Origin: Isoperla grammatica
Lineage: Eukaryota > Arthropoda > Insecta > Plecoptera > Perlodidae
Length of the DNA stretch: 64,000 nucleotides
Direction: 5' to 3'
Assembly: GCA_945910005.1 (NCBI GenBank)
Contig: OX246743.1
Coordinates: 44,736,736-44,800,735, forward strand
How positions within the stretch are numbered: position 1 is the stretch's first letter; each line of letters starts with the position of its first letter. Below are positions 11,652 through 25,015 of this stretch, in pieces. The notes below the pieces were generated by a model that saw only the letters and a program-made list of their open reading frames with translations, ran no database searches and was not told the DNA's origin. The translations under genes and the position numbers were made by a program.

Positions 11652-14575
11652 TTTACCCCGGTAATATAGAAGCTGAAATAGGCTTGACCCGGAATTAATT
11701 GGTACAGAATTTTTTTTTATCAGAAGTTGTTTGCTATATATACCTACATACACCGAAGAAAGTTTACCGCCGTCCGACACCCCTAATTAACGTTATTAAT
11801 TAAATTGCTAAAATTAATTAATGCTTATATAATCGTTATTTTCAAAGATTTTTCTGGTATTGAATATTAAATACATTAAACAGGGACTTCTGTAACAAGA
11901 ACAACATTGAAAACCTGTATAAAGATATTTCGGCAAGCATTAATTAATTAATATCAATATAATAACATTTCTATTAAAATGGTTCCCGTGTATAATTGGT
12001 ATAATGGAATATATTGTTGATAGTTTTAAATACATAAATAATACCATATAAAACTACTGTAGAAAGTTTACCGAAATAAAAGTAATATTTGTATGATAAA
12101 TCAGCATAATTAATTAATACATTAATTACCGCTTGTTTAAAAGGAATACATATTTGAATGTATGCATTATGGGTATCAAAAGAAAGCTGCCGATACGTAG
12201 GTTTTAATTTCGGTATCTCCGGGTGATGTAAAAAAAAAAATACATTTTCCTTGGGGGGGGGGGGGGGGATGCAGGTATTTCGTCAAACGCATCAAATAAA
12301 AGCTTTCTTTTTAGGAAAAGTACTTTAACAGGGCGATTAAAAAAATGTACCCTTGTGCTTGGCTTATATATATATATTGGGGAGGAGGGTGGTTGGGGGT
12401 GGCGGCGGGGGGGGGGGGGGGGGGGGAGGGGGGGGGGTAAATAAAAAAGGCGCTTTCGCAGCGCCGTACTGGTACTTATTTGAATACCAGAGCTTACTTA
12501 CTTTTTATGTATATACATCAAATTCTAGCAATAACTAACTTGTTTCGTATGTTTTAAAATACTAGACATAAATAACATTTCAAAATATAGTCAAATAGAC
12601 CCGATGTGAAATAAACTCAAATTTAGCTAAACGAACAAGTATCGCTGACACACTTCAACAACAGAATAGTAATTTCACTACCTTCAGATTATTTTACTAT
12701 TTGAGTGTTCCAAGGGAATATCAAAATTCTTCTCTTGTGCATACTGTTTGGAATATAAAGCCCCAACAGCAATTGTCGGTATCGGGATTGCAATCGCAAT
12801 TAAGAAATTATAGAAGAGTTAACCTACATGGTTCTTATGGCGCTGTTCACAATACAATCTTAGTGTCGTAATGATTTAGCATGAGAAAATGTACGGTAAC
12901 GATCCATCCCGACCCCGATTATGAACACGAATATGAATATGAATACGAGAATATGGAATATGGAATATGAAAAAATAAATAACAATTGCTTTGTATTTTA
13001 TGGAGGGATTGACTGCATCGTTTATACTTTGGTCTATAGAGACAAATCTTATGAAGAGCTGCTATGCAATATGCATGCTTAGTACATCAAAAGCATATAC
13101 TAAAATACCACTGTAGTAGTTGATGGCGACTATAATGGGCTATCAACAATAGCAAAATAAAAAAAAATACATTTTAAACGGAGTGGCATGGTAATAAACG
13201 CACTACAGTCCACTTGAGGCAAACATGACTGTTTGCTAGTTGTTTTTGCTTGAGCAACAAACAAAATTTTCTCACCAACCCAATCAAGTGGCCATATTAT
13301 TGGTGTGTAATTAAAAAATCAAGATTCACTAAGCTTCCTACATCGGGTCAAGACAATAACCTATCATAACAGTAATTCAAGCACAAGATGATGCCGCACG
13401 TAGAGTCAGCTAACCATGAGAATTCTACCCTCATTGCATGGTGGATCACTGCAAAGTGAATCTTGGTAGACGGGTATCGGATTATATTATTGGCGGTGTT
13501 TAACGACGTACTCGACCCCTTAGGTCATATGACGTCTTCCGAATCAGGTCCATCTACATCGCGAGGTCGTCAATCGTCATAAAGGGAGTCCAGCAAGGGA
13601 GGGCAGGGACAAGTGGGAGAATAAATTATCAGTGGGATAGTGGAGGTGGAGGAATGTCACTGGGTCTCCTGTCGTCACCTCTTCCGACCAGCAGGGTCAC
13701 TCTGGGCTTATTCTAACCCAGGCCGTGACGGGTCTTTTGTATCGGAGTAATCGAACCTCATATCTATGAAGTCACATCAATTAAATTGGGTAAACATTAA
13801 AATTGAGTTTACAAGGCGCTCTTTTATTTAACCTCCCCCCCCCCCCTCTACAATATTTTAGCCAAGTACTAGGGTACATTTTCTTTTATCGCCCTGTTGA
13901 AGTACTTTTCCTAAAAACGACGTATTAATATCTTTCGATTGATACGTTTAACGAAACATCTGCATTCCCCCCCCCCCCCCCCCCCTAGGATTTTTTTTTT
14001 TTTTTACTTTGCCTAGAGATACCGATATTAAAACCCACGTATCGGCAGCTTTCTTTTGATACCCATGATGCATACATTCCAATATGTATTCCTTTTAAAC
14101 ATCGGTCATTAATGTATAATTAATTATGCTGATTTATCATACGAATATTACTTTTATTTCGGTAAACTTTCTACAGTAGTTTTATATGTTACTACTTATG
14201 TATTTAAAACTATTAACTATATATTTCATTATACGAATTATACACGGGAACCATTTTATTAAAAATGTTATTATATTGATATTAATTATTTAATGCTTGC
14301 CGAAATATCTATACACAGGTTTTCAATGTTCTTCTTATTACAAAAGGCTTTACTTAATGTATTTAAAATACAATATCAGACAAATATTTGAAAATAACGA
14401 TTATACAAGCATTAATTATTTAAAGCATTTTAATTAATTACGTTAATTAGGGGGGTCGGACGGCGGTAAACTTTCTTCGGCATATGTAGATATATATAGC
14501 AAACAAGTTCTGCTAAAAAAAAATTCTGTACCAATTAATTCCGGGTAAAATTGCTATTTGACCGGGGTATTTTCA
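11652..14575. mobile_element. Large foldback (inverted-repeat) element
   Basis: The left arm (11652-12458) and right arm (13813-14575) are inverse copies. Paired landmarks include AAAGTTTACCGCCGTCCGAC at 11760 against GTCGGACGGCGGTAAACTTT at 14455, GCTGCCGATACGTAGG at 12187 against the inverse at 14037, and the poly-G at 12255 against the poly-C at 13969. Arms are about 760-810 bp with a spacer of about 1.35 kb. Small differences across the arms show that they have diverged. No transposase frame is present, so it is nonautonomous. Parts of the spacer (13498-13735) belong to another dispersed repeat. Confidence 0.85.
13498..13735. repeat. Dispersed repeat fragment (copy 1)
   Basis: It shares GTTTAACGACGTACTCGA with 47275-47292. 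At its other end it carries a CTCTTCCGACCAGCAGGGTC / TTCTAACCCAGG stretch that aligns with CTCTTACGACTGGCAGAGTC / TTCTACCCCAGG at 47415-47460. The CTCTTACGAC core also appears inverted near 2018 and 2140. It is probably the 3' portion of a retroelement or SINE family. It lies within the spacer of the foldback element. Confidence 0.55.
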
Positions 14576-16110
14576 GTGCGGGAAATCACAACATTTATTA
14601 TTATGTGCTCCGTTGCTATGACGCTCTAATGACATCGTTTACATATACACCAGTACCACACAGATAAATTATGTCAAATCCAATGGTAAAAAAAAAATAT
14701 AACCGGGAATCGACCCCTGGACCTTCAACATTGAAACGCAAGCATCGGAGGTATAGTTTTTAATTTTCGAGTCCGGAGTAAAGTTCGGCTTACTCTAAAA
14801 ATCAACTCTTTTTTTCCTCCGCTTTCTTCGCCCCCCCCTTCAGGTTAGCGGCACCACAACACCGCACTCACAAGAAACTGTCTAATTCAAGGTTGTATCG
14901 ACGCCGAGATGGTGATTCTCCCACACTCTGCCTCATAACCGCAGTCCTATAAGATAATAACACATCTCTGCCCAATGTGCTCTATAGGTGAACAAAACAA
15001 CGTTGCTGCGTCGACCATCTGTGCAGGGGGACCTCGAGAACAGGGAAACATAGACTTGAAGAATTGAATAGGGGAGACGATAATGTTAGCACGGACGTCT
15101 TTGCACGCAGTCAGCTCCCGTGAAATGCAACGATCATCTCACCCCCCCCCCCCCCCCACCTGGCACCCCTCACGTTCCGCGTCAACTACCCTGCCTGTGG
15201 TAAGTGAGCTTGACCATGTGTGAGCATTAATGAACATGATGGACAATCATTTGACCTACGCAAAATACAGTCACATAATACCATTTTTTTTTTAAATTAT
15301 GCTAGTACTAAAATACATTTTTTGTTATTGTCATTACTGATGCTTCCTGCTGGTCATTAGTCACTCATGGGTATCCGGACCAGTCGGATATTTCGCCTGA
15401 CTACAAGCTAATACCATACACAGTGTAAGCACATTATTGAGATAGGCATTCAGTACAGCGTAACTCGTATAAGGTGCATAGGACCGCACGCAACCTATGT
15501 CAGTAGGACTCAATCCCGTCACTCGCTAGTGACTGAAGAAAACCTCGGAGAAACCTCAGTCAAGATGCCGGTGACCGGTATCGACTTGGCGACCTTCCCC
15601 GCATCAGTCCCGCGTGTCACCTCTGAGCCACCTGTATCGGTTACAACACAGGGGAGCTCACGCGGAAATGGTCGTGTGCCCCCATCCCCTCCTACGTCGT
15701 ATTGAGGGGCAGGGGGCGGAGGGGGGAGGAGACGGGGGTTGTAGGTAGGAACGACATAATCGTATCATTTGACGGGAGTAAACGTTGAGCTCACATTACA
15801 AGAGCTTTGTATGTATGTAAAGAACGGGGGCAAACAAAAAATATCGACGCTTGTTGTTGACACAAGCCCAGAATCCTCCAATAAATCTAGTGGTGAGAGA
15901 ATGGTCACCCACCATAATATATTCCCTGGTATGATGTCGTCTAACGGGGATGGGTAGTCTCCTATTAATTTCGCGCAAAACTATCATGTTTTAGTTATAT
16001 TTTGACAATATTGAAATCTGGTTACTAACAGCATTTTGTTTCATAGGAACTAAACACTGGTTTTAAAACGTTTCATCAAATATTTCATTCCTTATGGTTG
16101 TAGTTTTAGA
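14576..16110. other. Intergenic DNA with element debris, no confident gene
   Basis: A tRNA-like B-box (GGTCGATTCCC on the minus strand) occurs near 14710. A C tract lies at 15143-15157. A 46-codon open frame begins with ATG at 15565 (MPVTGIDLATFPAS...). It has no splice context and follows a repeat-like AAACCTCGGAGAAACCTCAG stretch, so I do not call it a gene. Confidence 0.45.
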
Positions 16111-16159
16111 AGCCAATTAAAGATTTAATAATTAAATTAACTGTTATTACCAGTGTACC

Positions 16160-16276
16160 GTCTCGATACGTCTAGACGTAAACGAGACGTAAACTCGTCA
16201 CGATATACGCTTCGTTGCACAAACTCTCAACAGTGCAACAGTCATGCAAGCAACTCTGGGTTCTCTCCCCGGGCAG
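16160..16276 (+). other. Possible 5' exon ending at a strong donor, upstream of the ENTREP-like gene
   Basis: CCCCGGGCAG/GTAAGC is a near-consensus 5' splice site at 16276/16277. The sequence before it is open in the phase that would fit the exon at 18428 (ending ...SGFSPRA then G), but it has no ATG in that frame. It may therefore be untranslated. The start shown is arbitrary. There is no independent proof that it is transcribed. Confidence 0.25.
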
Positions 16277-16810
16277 GTAAGCAGCCAGCCTCACCTCGGA
16301 GTGCCCGCGGTTGCCTGACACCCAGGGTGTCAATTAGAAACAGGTTCTGTCCGACCAAATAATGGGGGTGTTCGCCGACAGTGCAGAACCGCCGCAGTGC
16401 AGGACTGTGACCGGTGCTGCTATCTGGTTGTCGCCGGGTGAAACACGAAGCCGGCAGGAATGCGGTCGTCAACATAATCACAGAGTGTAAATAAATAACG
16501 ATGATGAACTGTAATTATTGTTGTTGAGTAATTAATTGTGTTTCTCTGTTTTGTTCGGGATAATTACAAGAGAATCAGGTGTAATGGACAAATAGGTGGG
16601 TAATTACATGCGCAGTGTCGCCTGTACTTCGCCGCGGGGGATTATGCCTTAAATTAATTCATGTTTTACGAAGAAGACCTAAATGGACAACTTGTTTACA
16701 GCAGAGTTCGGAATCCATATTGAAACTGAAGGGGCAATGCTACAGCATGTGTGCGTGCGTACGTTATGATTCTTACTTTATTCGTTTGAAGTGTATGGAA
16801 ATGTAGCCAC

Positions 16811-16910
16811 TACCCCTAGGGGCGCCCGTTGCTGCCAGGTAACAGTTTCATGCATATTATTTTCCATAAAGAAAACAAATCCATAGCAACAACGGGCGCC
16901 CCTAGGGGTA
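16811..16910. mobile_element. Short hairpin element (100 bp) with palindromic ends
   Basis: The ends TACCCCTAGGGGCGCCCGTT and AACGGGCGCCCCTAGGGGTA are exact inverse copies around an AT-rich centre. Each end contains its own CCCCTAGGGG palindrome. It resembles a minimal MITE. No clear flanking target duplication was found. Confidence 0.6.
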
Positions 16911-18427
16911 GAGGACGACTACGGATTGTCCAAATTAATAATGATATGCGTTAACTGCAAATGCACAAACAAACTTTAAGATCAATTTGTTTTGACAGAA
17001 ATATTTTGTTGTAGTAAGTTGAACACCTATATTGTAAATGCAAAGGTAATAAAAAATAAAAAATAATGCAGTCCTTTAGCACAACGCACATTCCTTCAAA
17101 TAGCTCGTCAGGTGACCTCACATATATTTCTAAACGCATCACTATAAATAAAATAAATAACTTCTTAATGGCGTCTTTGCCCCTCCCGAATATATAAATC
17201 AGATAATATTAAACACCTTTCTACCTTCCGCTAAGATTTATTAACTAGAACCCAACTAACAGGCCAACTCTTCCTGTGTCGCGTCACACTATCACTATAA
17301 GTGGTCCAGCTTCACCACAACTACAACTACAAGTTGGAGAGCCGCGTATCCGCCGCCCGGATATCCGCACTCTTCAGCTACGCGGGCACCCGCACCCGCA
17401 CGACTCTTGATATTGTAGGGGGGGAGGGGGGGAGGGAGTGCGAATTTCAAATTTAGTTGAACTTCAACTAAATATTGAAGTCTCCGCTTATCAATGACAA
17501 CCACGCAAGATTATTCCTATTTAACGGGGGGGGGAATATAAAATTTAGTTGAACTTAACTTATCACCATGACAACCACCAATCACAAGCTTTGAAAACAA
17601 GTCAGCTGACAGCCAAAATATTTAGTTGGAACTATTAAGACTCATGTTGACGAAATAGTCGACTCCAATAGTAGGCCTACTAACTTCTCTAATTTTTAAC
17701 ATCTACTTGAAACAGGTAAATATGGGGATAATTGACGTGTTTTGGAATTCTAAAAATCCCAAACACATCGGCTTATGCACTCTACTGAGAGAAAAACTAT
17801 CTTAATGAATCTATGAAAGAACGCCAGTAATCTGTTGATTTTCAGTCGGTTTCTCGTTGAAATAGAGTGCATGAAAGCCACTTTCATTTGCCCCTTTCGG
17901 TAGATAAGAATGGGGTCGGTATGAGAATAGTAAAATAAGTCAAAATTACGATGTAAGTTTTTGTTTTTAGCACTTTTACCTGCCTCTGTCTGTATTATGA
18001 AATAAAATTGGTTGTTTTTTAAATTATATGACAGAAATAAGTGTTACAACGGAAAATGTAAAGTGATTAGATTGAGAAATAATAAATGAAAACGAAAAGT
18101 AGAAGAGATTCTATATAAAGAAAAATAAATATCCTTATGAAAGAGGGGAAGCGTATAGCGTTATAAAAAAAAGTATTTCTCAAAATTAATGAATTACAAA
18201 GTTACGATTATATTTTTACAACTGTGCTGCATATTTGTATTTACATTGTGTAACTGTGTTCTTTATTGCAAAATTTTCAAATCAATTTTAAAGATAGTAC
18301 AAACATAAATATTACCTTATTTGAAAAGAAATCAAAACATGAGTTTATAATTTCAAATTCGATTAAAATACTCAAATTTTATTTAATAATCTATATTTTT
18401 AATAAATGCACATTTGAATATTTCCAG

Positions 18428-18496
18428 CCACCGAACCATACACGGCACATTTCCGCAGTGCGTCCTTCTGCAGCCGCAACTGTGCCGGGCAGCCAG
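18428..18496 (+). CDS. ENTREP-like gene, candidate N-terminal exon (cassette, phase 1-1)
   Basis: A 69-bp segment lies between TTGAATATTTCCAG and the strong donor CAGCCAG/GTAAGC. In phase 1 it is open and joins the exon at 19678 to read TEPYTAHFRSASFCSRNCAG, then QPA-DLVTPPPP. Because 69 is a multiple of three and both ends are phase 1, it can be skipped without a frame change. It could equally be untranslated if translation starts at 19704. Assignment to this gene rests only on strand, phase and proximity. Confidence 0.4.
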
Positions 18497-19677
18497 GTAA
18501 GCAGACTGGCATTCCTTGTGACCCCGCCGTGGCAGCCAGTTGTACGGGCAGGCACAGTTTCGACTTCGCGTCCATCTATTCGTTTGAATCTCTCATCTCT
18601 CATCCGTCTATCTGCTCATCACTCCATCAACACTTGACGTGCGTACGTTGCGTATGTATCTACCCTGACACGCGTCGGCTGCGACATCGTGCGTGTGCGT
18701 GTGCGTGAGCGTGTGCAGTGGAATGGTGTTTTAATTGCAGTGTTTTTATCAACACCATATAAGTGTTAACACAGCAATCATCCTCGCTAGAAGCGTTCAA
18801 ATCTAAAACGTTTAAAATTGATTGTTTTCAACAGTCTAAACGTTATTTCTATCTCACAGTCAGACAATAATATGATGAAATACATCAATCGATTATCAAC
18901 CAATCGTTTGTTGATTGTTTGGGATACTTTTTATGTATCTAGTCCAAACTCTCCACCCACTACAACATGCATTTCACAACCTGCAGGACTGCAATACAAT
19001 TACAAATACGGCCCAGTGAATGTTGTCTGAACATATCAAGGTTGCTGACAAACACGTCTACCGTTCTGTAGCTGTTACAATTAAATAAATACAAAAAATA
19101 CATCCGGCATTGAATGCCAATTGAAATAGAAAAGAAACAGAATTTTGCGGCGTTGCAAAAATAAATCCTATAGTGAGAAAATAAACTCCATCACACAGAA
19201 GATAACTTGTTTTGTAAATGTTTTAATCATTATTCAGTGGGAAACTGTCAGTGATTTACGTGTAGGTATTACTATTGTTGCACATGTGTACGAGTGTGTG
19301 TGAAAAAGATGAACTTGATATGGGTAGGAATGCAGTTTAGTCTCAAACACACGACCAGGATTCTTTATTTTGTTCGAAAGAAGTAATTGGTGTAGTGTAG
19401 TGTAGTGTATGTAATGTAACAGACATCCGGAGGACGCGTGATCATAATCTAGATGTAATTCAAAAGGTGTGTACAGCTAATTGCTAGAAAAAGTGAACAT
19501 TCGTGGGGTAGAATATTAATAGCGACAATGAAGTTATCAAGAAAGAAGGGTGGTAGTTTGTTCTGAAATAGTGTTCATTTAAAATAATAAACCGTCTAAG
19601 TTCTTTGAAGTGAGAAAAGCTTTGCACAAAGACTTTAGTTAGGCTGTCATGTTGTGGTTACGCCCCCTTTCCCCCAG

Positions 19678-19935
19678 CTGACCTTGTGACCCCCCCTCCC
19701 CCCATGTCGACCCCGTCCCCCCCGCCCGGGGACCTGTCCCCCACTATCAAGATGGACGGCGATGTCCCCCTGAAGCTGGACGGTGTTGACGGCAACGTGG
19801 AGGGGCCGCAGCCCCCCGCTCTGCCCCCTCGTCCGCCCCCCCGCCCCCGAGCCCCTGGACCCCAGGACCCTAGGGAGGCGACGGGAAGCAGTGAGGAGAC
19901 ACACCTGGGCAGACAACACGCCATCGCTCACAGAG
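19678..19935 (+). CDS. ENTREP-like gene, proline-rich N-terminal exon (isoform A start)
   Basis: The exon runs from a C-rich acceptor (TTTCCCCCAG) to the donor CACAGAG/GTATGT, 258 bp, phase 1 at both ends. Only this frame is open on joining to the TM1 exon at 33830. It encodes DLVTPPPPMSTPSPPPGDL, an acidic KMDGDVPLKLDG segment, and PALPPRPPPRPRAPGPQ, a PxxP-rich stretch likely to bind SH3 or WW domains. The ATG at 19704 gives a 1263-residue protein; the ATG at 19752 has the better purine context. The region is cytoplasmic in the expected four-pass topology. It is skippable, so the first exon at 25365 gives an alternative N-terminus. Confidence 0.7.
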
Positions 19936-20810
19936 GTATGTATCACTGAAACATACCCCAACCTGCTCCTTATCTGACCACTTCTTTTATACACGCTATT
20001 CAACGAAAGTCAACCGATTCCTAGAGCTGGAGACCACGATTGTTTCAGATTGTAAGAGCGTCGGTTCTTCAAGCCGAGGGACTCGAGCTCGATTCCCGGT
20101 CAGAACCAACATTTTCATAAACCGATACCTCATCAATTCATCAGTTGCCACTATACTGTGCTGTTACTTGTTAATCCTTATCCTGTTGTTTATTAAACTG
20201 ATTTACAAATGACACATGAATATTACTACGCAGTGTACAATAAAACAATAACAATAACAATAACATCGAACACAATATATACGAATGAAGCAAGTAGGTA
20301 AACAAGAACCATATAATCTATAAACTGTACATAAGAAAAGCAATTATGATCGATGATTGAATATGATTGATTAATTTAGAACCTCAAGAAGTAACTAATA
20401 AGATACCATGTTTTAGGCTAAACCGGTATAGATGATATAGCTTTGTGTTCACCGTCCGAGCTACCTCAGACATAATCGAGGCGAGGTGAGTTGAGTTCAC
20501 GACGGTTGAACTGTGGCTTGATTTCTTACTGATCACATTCACACCACTTGGTGCTTTTGAGGTATTGTGGGCTTTCACGAGCTGTCGGTGAAGTCGATAG
20601 TTGAGCTTTACAAATAAAAATAAATTACGATTATTGTGGTACATACAAACTCTTCAATTTTGTTTTCCTAATCGAACAAGTCTAAAAAGAAAACTCTCGA
20701 TGAATAACGTCCTTCGCGCATAAAATAAACAATGAAGATATAAAATTATATTTTCTGTATTTGTGGTAACCCGTGCACCCCCAGGCTTGAACATGATTAC
20801 ACCAACATTG
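19936..20810 (+). other. Intron with a tRNA-like remnant
   Basis: At about 20045-20105 there is an A-box-like TTCAGATTGTAAGAGCG followed by a B-box-like GCTCGATTCCC, correctly ordered and spaced for a tRNA gene. The acceptor and T stems do not pair, so it is a tRNA pseudogene or a SINE head rather than a working tRNA. The remainder is AT-rich with nothing recognisable. Confidence 0.35.
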
Positions 20811-21090
20811 GTAAAGTACATCAGCACTAACTAAGACGTCATGGCGTCATGGTTTAAGTACATCAACACTAACTAAGACGTCATGGCGTCATGGTAAAGT
20901 ACATCAGTACTAACTAAGGCGTCATGGCGTCATGGTAAAGTACATCAGCACTAACTAAGACGTCATGGCGTCATGGTAAAGTACATCAGCACTAACTAAG
21001 ACGTCATGGAGTCATGGTATCAGTACTAACTAAGACGTCATGGCGTCAAGGTATCAGTACTAACTAAGACGTCATGGCGTCATGTTGCAG
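20811..21090. repeat. 41-bp minisatellite, about seven copies
   Basis: The unit GTAAAGTACATCAGCACTAA continues CTAAGACGTCATGGCGTCATG. The last two copies are shortened to about 34 bp. Every unit has an ACTAAC core, TACTAAC in several, and two CGTCAT half-sites. The array ends in CATGTTGCAG, which looks like an acceptor, but the sequence after it is not usefully open. It lies in an intron between the two alternative 5' exons of the ENTREP-like gene. Confidence 0.9.
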
Positions 21091-23498
21091 TCGTTAAGCG
21101 GAAGACAGAAAACAAGAGATAATTTCACCGGCAGTTTAGTTAGCATCACGCGATGTGCTCACTCGAGGCAATAATTGGAGATGTCGGCGGGTCTCAATCA
21201 CCAATTGATGTGTTTCTGTGAAGCGACATGATAGGTTCGTTCGGTTCTGATACAAACCCAGGCGCATCAGGGCGGAACCCTGTTATTAAACCATTTACCA
21301 GGAAATCCTTGTTTCCTATTGACTAATTTACTAAGACTCTCATTGTTTTTCTTTTTCATTGTACAAAATCGTAATCGTAAGTTCTAGCGTTGACAATCTG
21401 CTAAAATATACTCCAAAATACTGTAAATAACGTGCACAACTTTGTTGTCCGCTGTTTTTATTGTTTACGTTATGAAAGTCAAAAATGTTTTTATTAAAAT
21501 GTTCGTGTGGATTTTTTTAAAGAAATTATACCAGGACATATACGTTAATTCACCAAACCCGGTGCCAAGTTCTAAGATCGACGCTGATTACGATTCGTCA
21601 ACTTTTTGCTGGATACACTCGGGCCTAATTGCCACTGTCGCTAAGTGCTAAGTTCCCTGCTGTGCTGTGGACTGTTCTGTTCATGTGAATGTGCTGGGCA
21701 TGACATGACACTTGTAGTGAGTGGTCACTATAGCTTCCGTAGGCAGAGATCTTCGTCCATCGTGGTTGAAAGAAACAAATATAGCAGATAGAGATGCATG
21801 GCCCAGTGTTAGCGCAATATGTTAGAATTGAGAAGGCTGTCGCTTCGATTGTCCCTACACGAAATTGTTCACAGTCAATGCGAATGCTGGGGTTGTGGAG
21901 GGGTTGGGGGACAATATTTGTTACTATTTCGCATTGTAAAGCCTTTCTCATCATTGATGTGTGTTCAAATTCTTCTTCACTTTAGTGTCTGTCCACATAG
22001 CTTACCAATAGCTCCTACACCCACTGATATTCAAATACGTTGTGTTCAATTTATTCAATATTCGATGCCCACCTGAGTTTTACAATAGCTTCTCTATCCA
22101 CACGACATTTAAATACTAGCTTAGCTTATTCAAATCGATCTCTCTCTCTGGATACTCATTAAATTCGTCTTGTTCTCACTCTCGGCGAACAATAGGTGAG
22201 CAGAGAATGTTTCGCCCCCGGCCGGGCTGAGCAGCCAACTCCACCCTCGCACATAGAAAGTGTGCACGGCTTGTAGTCCTCCCACGTGGACATCGCAGAC
22301 CCTTCGACAGGAGTAGGGCACGTTCGCGTGGGCGGATCTCTCTCTCTCTCTCTCTCTCTGACACTTGATGACGTCATGTTCCGGTAGAGAGATGTGTTCA
22401 TAGATAGCTAGGCACTAGAAATTAAAATATGTATATGTTTTCCAAAATAGTAAACATGCCTGTTTTGAAGGAGCGCGGAACTAACTTTATAAATGTAAAA
22501 TAGTGCGCAAGTTACCATTGACTCAGGGTATTTAGAAGTTACAACTATCGTGTGGCCAGGTAGGGTTAGGTCAAGTCTTACAATGTCCCAATAACTACCG
22601 ATTTGTCGAAAAGCTTGTTTTTTCCATGGCAACCAGTCAACCACCAATCAAAACCCTTGAAATCCTCCAAATAATTGTTACGAATAACTTTCTTATGAGG
22701 AGATTGTAAGACCGGTCCTAAGTATCATAACACCCAACTCCTACACGTATAACTTTTGCTACTCGTTCCAAATTGGTACCTGTCAGAATTCGAACCAAAA
22801 CAATTCTTACGGGGATTGCCTATTTGTGGAAACAGGGGTGTCCAACCCACCAATGATCGAGCCACACAAAATATTCCTCTCTCGTCTCTCTGCGCATCTG
22901 TTATCAAAACCGAACAACATCGTAGTAGGCCTATTAATTAAGATTCCAAACGTTGCCGCTCTTGAATCATCACGGCCGGATGCAAAGAAGTTATAACAGA
23001 ACATTTCGGTACCAATACATTATCGTCTGACGGCGCGGGAATATCCTGCATACCGACCTCCGGATAACAGTTACGAATATCTGGTCGACCCTTTCATTAT
23101 CATACACATAATTACTGCAGTCTCAATTTGGTTGGAAAAAATATTTTACAATGGATAATGCATATTAACACAAATTGTATTCACGAGAGAACTATAAAAG
23201 TACAACAGCGACAATGTAATTAAAAGTAATTACGAAGATGTAGTCAAAAGAAATCGAAAGGAGAATGATAATGGTATTGGATAGAGTTGTTAACTAGGAT
23301 GAATTGAACTTAAAAGAACGTGGGTATAATAGGGTTCGGGCAGGAAATGAACGGAATAAGAGGAACACAACAAAACAAAGGAAAGGAAACATGAGAAATT
23401 TAAAACTAACAATTTATTATGAGTGAAGAAACCAACAACAGCGAGACACCCAATATTCAATAACAATATAATCTAGATTAACGTTCATCCGGTTGAAT

Positions 23499-23576
<78 letters not shown>

Positions 23577-25015
23577 CTCCCCTCCTCCTCTCTAGGTTGG
23601 ATGTAAGAGAAGGCCCAACTAGCCTTAATCACGCCTGAAAATTAAGATATTTATCTATTTATCTATCTATCGCTCTTGTTATGGATTACGCATCTTCATG
23701 TAATTGGGCCACTATGGCGGGGGAGGGGGAGGGGGAGTCATAGATAAATGACTCCGTGCTCTCAATAGTCGTAGATTGATGAAAGGCTTGCCAGTCGTGC
23801 GGGAGTACCCAGAGCATAATCGTTATCTGCTCAGCATCTGGTTGGTTCAAACCATCGGTGTTATAATAATGTTAGTAAAGAACTTTCATTCTTCAATGTG
23901 TTATTATTATCACCTTTCAGAAACATATTTACTATCCCGAAACCACTCACGGAGAAAGTGTTTGTGTACGATCAAGTTTAATTAGTTCTATATAGTCTTA
24001 TTTTTGTTTACCAACTTTGCCCCAAATATTTAGTTTTGTGAGTGGCGCTTTTTTAAATTAATAAACAGATCGATACCACGTTGTAATGTTATCTCTGTAT
24101 CAAATCAACATAGTTTTCCGAGATCTTTCTTCATTCACCACAAATATTGTAATTCCGAGCACTTACACAATTTAAATTTACGTAGATTTTTTGTATTTCA
24201 ACTAAACAACTTAGAAAATGTTGCGGAGTGTAGACAATACTTTAACACATAGCCTACTATATACTAATTTCTTATTATAACATTTCCAATTTGTATTCTG
24301 GACACTTGTTTCCTAATGACAGATTTTAGAAGGATGTATTTTCCAAGTCACCCTCTAATCGTAATTTCTAGGTAGGGGGTCGAAAAGGTTGTATTTGTGA
24401 AGTTATAAAGGGTCAGAAAAAATATGTATGAACTGTAATAATTCTTGAAATGGGTGTTCGTTTTTTTGCGTTTGATTCTTAGGCCTACTCCATGGGCGGT
24501 TCTATTATCATATTTAATACATTACTTGCAGCACACTGCATTCCTATTATACTCATACATGGCGAGCTCAGACTCAACCAAGTATAGCTAAACAGAATTA
24601 ATTTCAACGATAATGGGCTGGACACTGAGATAGTGTTTGTTGCTTCCCCTACTCTCTTCCATTCAATTATCTTTGTTCTCTACACTAGCCGACATTTGAA
24701 TCAAGGCTAGTAAACATCAACACCTCTTCTGCAGTTCCTAGCTGCATGTGGAATTCTTTCAACTTTCAAATAAGCTTACTTGCTCCAAAATGTTATCAAG
24801 ACCTACATAATATAGGTACTCTAACAAAAGTATTAAGAAAGTACTACGTTTGAATAAAATTAGATATTATTGAAATTGTCTAATGGTAATAATGGTTGTC
24901 TAATATTGTAGATCTTGAAAAATATGGATATTGAATGTAATTTGAAAAATCCGACTCTAAAGTAACTCAAATGCACGGTAGAGCGAGTAAATCGGGCTAA
25001 TCACCCTGCTCTCTG
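21091..25015. other. Intron / 5' region, no exon identified
   Basis: This is AT-rich DNA with a run of TC repeats near 22339-22358 and a B-box-like AATTCGAACC near 22790. No open frame with convincing splice signals was found. The long (CT)n at 23503 is listed separately. Confidence 0.5.
23503..23570. repeat. (CT)n microsatellite, about 34 units
   Basis: An uninterrupted CT run of about 68 bp, read on the minus strand as GA repeats. GA/CT repeats are binding sites for GAGA-type factors in insects, but no promoter is evident here. Confidence 0.97.

Noticed and set aside
15565..15705. Small gene starting MPVTGIDLATFP
   Set aside because: Only 46 codons, no splice or promoter support, and adjacent to repeat-like sequence.
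20045..20105. Functional tRNA gene
   Set aside because: A- and B-box-like parts are present but the acceptor and T stems do not pair.
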